A stretch of DNA of 64,000 bases, taken from positions 3,038,001-3,102,000 of the forward strand of contig VWZX01001949.1 in NCBI GenBank assembly GCA_013399015.1. The letters run 5' to 3'. The notes beneath the pieces are model-generated. The model was not told where the DNA came from and did no database searches. It saw only the letters and a program-made list of their open reading frames with translations. Position 1 is the first letter of the stretch; each line of letters begins with the position of its first letter. Below, in pieces: positions 61,901-64,000 of the stretch. Both the position numbers and the translations under genes were made by a program. The DNA comes from Galbula dea. Its lineage: Eukaryota; Chordata; Aves; Piciformes; Galbulidae.

Positions 61901-64000
61901 TCATGGCTACCCTCATTCTTCAACACTCTTTTCTGGTGTTTGGGGATTGGCAGAATATTCCAGACCCTTACTTCCTCTTACTGGGTCCAGTTCCACCCTT
62001 CAGGATTCAGTTTGCATGTGCTTGTACTCATCTCAGTGTCAGAATTGCTATCACCATTAGCAAACTCTTTACCAGATCAACACTGAGGCCTTCCCCACTT
62101 ATTTTTTGTGCTGAAGAAATACCTCCCTGAACTTAAACTAGATTACCCTAGCACTTCTTTTATATAAAAGACTAGATTATAAGATTTCTATCTGTGCTGA
62201 CAATATAACCTGTGCTAGTTTCAGAAGCACAGAAACTGTGCTAGTTTCAGGCGGACTCCTCTCTGCTAATGAATGTACAGTATCTAGCTGAAGGTTCTTA
62301 GTCTTCAGAAATTGCCAGCAGCTATGTCCTCATACTCTGTCCTTCCCATATTCCCCCTCTCTCTGAAGGAGAGAAGCTGTACTCTACCCATGGGATCCTG
62401 CTGCAACTCCTCCAGCTAAGAACAATTCTTCAAGTGAACTCATGAAAGTCACCTTGTACATCCTCTTTGTCACTTATCACCATGTAGCTGAGGATCTAGT
62501 CTTGTACAAAATCCAAGGTCCCAGTGTAACTTTAGGTTAAAGCCATAAAGGATCTTTTTTTAAACTGGTGACTAAGCATTCATTGGAAAACGGAGTGATG
62601 TTGGAAGAAAGTGAGTGTAGGATCTACCCTTATTTTAAAATTCAATTAGCAGCACAACCATGATGAAGAGCCCTGTGGTTATGTAGATTTAGTAAAGTCA
62701 TTAAGATCTCAGATTACATGTGGTGCTATTTTCCCTTACTCTCCCTTTTGCTGCCCCCAGCAATCCTGCCTGTTTTCAGCCTATCACAATACAAACGGAA
62801 ACAAATCACCAGGGGTTAAACAGCCCAAATTGGATTACAGTCACACTGCTCAGAAAATAGACTATTGCTGGTAATTGCATTCCATTGAATAAATATCTCT
62901 ACATTAGTTTACATCACATTAGTATTCTGACAATGATTATTCTCATTGTAATTTTCCTATCCAAAAATAAGTGTAATGCAGAGCTCAGAATCCAAACAAT
63001 TGATGTTTTGGGTGGCAGTATTTGTTTTAAAGATTAAACAGCATCCTTATTGACCATTAATAAAATCTTAGATCAAAAAATCCCAGACCCGTCTTCTTTC
63101 AATCTTGCTGAAGAGTTATGGCCAAATAACTCCAGGCCCAAACTTTTTCCTGCTGAAGTCAGTAGGAGTTCTGCAAATCTATCTTGCTTCAGGACCCTCA
63201 AAGTTTCTTTTATATATGTCACAGTAGTTTTCTAAATGTGCTGGTTCCAAAATATTTATGGATTGTCTGTGATGCCTATTTGGATATGAGAGAATTCCAA
63301 TCTAAAACAAAGCTGAAACATTTAGGGCTAAATTTTACCCTTAATCACTTCTCAGGTATTTTATTCTCGTTTATAGATAACAGCTTGTCTGGAGTCAGAA
63401 GTCTCCATACCTTCCTCCCCACCAGCCAGCTTTACTGCTACCACTGATTGCAGTATCCAAGCAGTTCACTGAGATGATCATCAAACATTTTGATTTTGTT
63501 CAGTGCCTGCTGTTCTTCACTTTCTCAGGGAAAGAGACAATGCTCTTAAGGGCAGATAAAAAAGGATATAAAACAATAAAGAGCAGTTTAGCCAGGCATT
63601 TCTCTATGATTCATGAGGTCATGGGAGACACATCTCAAGTTTCTCAGTTTCTTTGTTCCTCCAGCTGACTCTGTCCCTGAGACCTCTGATGTTGCCCAGG
63701 AGAACTTAAGAACCTCCAGCTCAGCAAGCTCATGGTCTAGCAAGAGCATTGTCAATGTTCATGGGCCAGTAAGCTCTGGTGTGGAGCTAAGAGGAGGCAG
63801 AGGAAAACAGTGGCAGCTAGATAGACAGAAGAACATACTAATTCCTTGCTGTTAGGCTGAAGAACAGCCACACTAACCCACTGACCATGTTTCTTAACAC
63901 AGCCCATAGTCCCCCCTTGAAAGAAATAACCACTGGCTGAATATCTTACACTGGGCATTTGTAGTAATTATTCCTTTCCCTTGCCATAGGTCCAGTAATT
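58957..64000. other. No gene seen
   Basis: No repeat family or gene was recognised in the last 5 kb. Small structures include an inverted repeat with 9-bp arms (59646-59654 with 59663-59671, taatgacat/atgtcatta) and a 14-nt direct repeat tgtgctagtttcag at 62211-62224 and 62237-62250. Chance frames (61445-61819, 124 codons) lack motifs. Confidence 0.5.

Noticed and set aside
1..64000. Search for CRISPR arrays, tRNA genes, rRNA, bacterial operons or tRNA-derived SINEs
   Set aside because: No regularly spaced direct repeats, no A/B-box tRNA pattern with cloverleaf, and no rRNA signature were seen. The repeat content is avian.

Overview
The window looks like nuclear DNA from a bird. The main evidence is several copies of CR1 (chicken repeat 1) LINEs with the typical avian 3' ends (variants of ATTCTGTGATTCTGTG) and avian-type endogenous retrovirus LTRs. 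The DNA is AT-rich and non-coding. I found no host protein-coding gene, rRNA, tRNA, CRISPR array or bacterial-style operon. The window is most simply part of a gene desert or of one or more very large introns. I cannot name the species or chromosome from the sequence.

The supportable content is interspersed repeats of several ages. (1) Recognisable avian CR1 copies lie at 4950-5834 (+), 18466-18775 (-), 43350-43990 (+) and 48955-50090 (+). The last is a nested pair: an older CR1 is split by a second CR1 at 49581-49880. (2) A CR1 5' region with ORF1-like coding remains lies at 38160-39210 (+); this is unusual because most CR1 copies have lost their 5' end. (3) Much older, sauropsid-wide CR1-type remnants lie at 13130-13690 (+), 14690-14900 (-), 22022-22175 (-), 23350-23792 (-), 25622-25682 (+), 33645-33800 (-) and 51626-51705 (-). 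A possible L2/MIR-type tail is at 47556-47645 (+). (4) Endogenous retroviral material: a 3' half of an ERV-L-like provirus on the minus strand (LTR 52663-53213, pol/integrase remains to about 54340), two related solo or partial LTRs at 23793-24140 (+) and 58425-58956 (-), and a less certain LTR-like block at 45745-46101 (-).

Layout: 1-4.9 kb holds only a strong 38-nt hairpin at 2455. 4.9-5.8 kb is CR1. 6.3-6.9 kb has an unexplained 200-codon ORF. 9.4 kb has one sequence that looks like a small minus-strand exon. 13-24 kb carries a string of old CR1 pieces ending in an LTR. 25-38 kb is almost featureless. 38-50 kb is CR1-rich. 52-59 kb holds the retroviral elements. 59-64 kb is again featureless.

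No genes act together here and I see no undescribed system. The most informative structures are the nested CR1, the young ERV-L-like element with a mostly open integrase frame, the CR1 ORF1 remnant, the candidate exon, and a few promoter-like or possibly conserved non-coding stretches. All repeat identifications come from sequence memory, without an alignment, so boundaries are approximate unless a defined terminus is stated.
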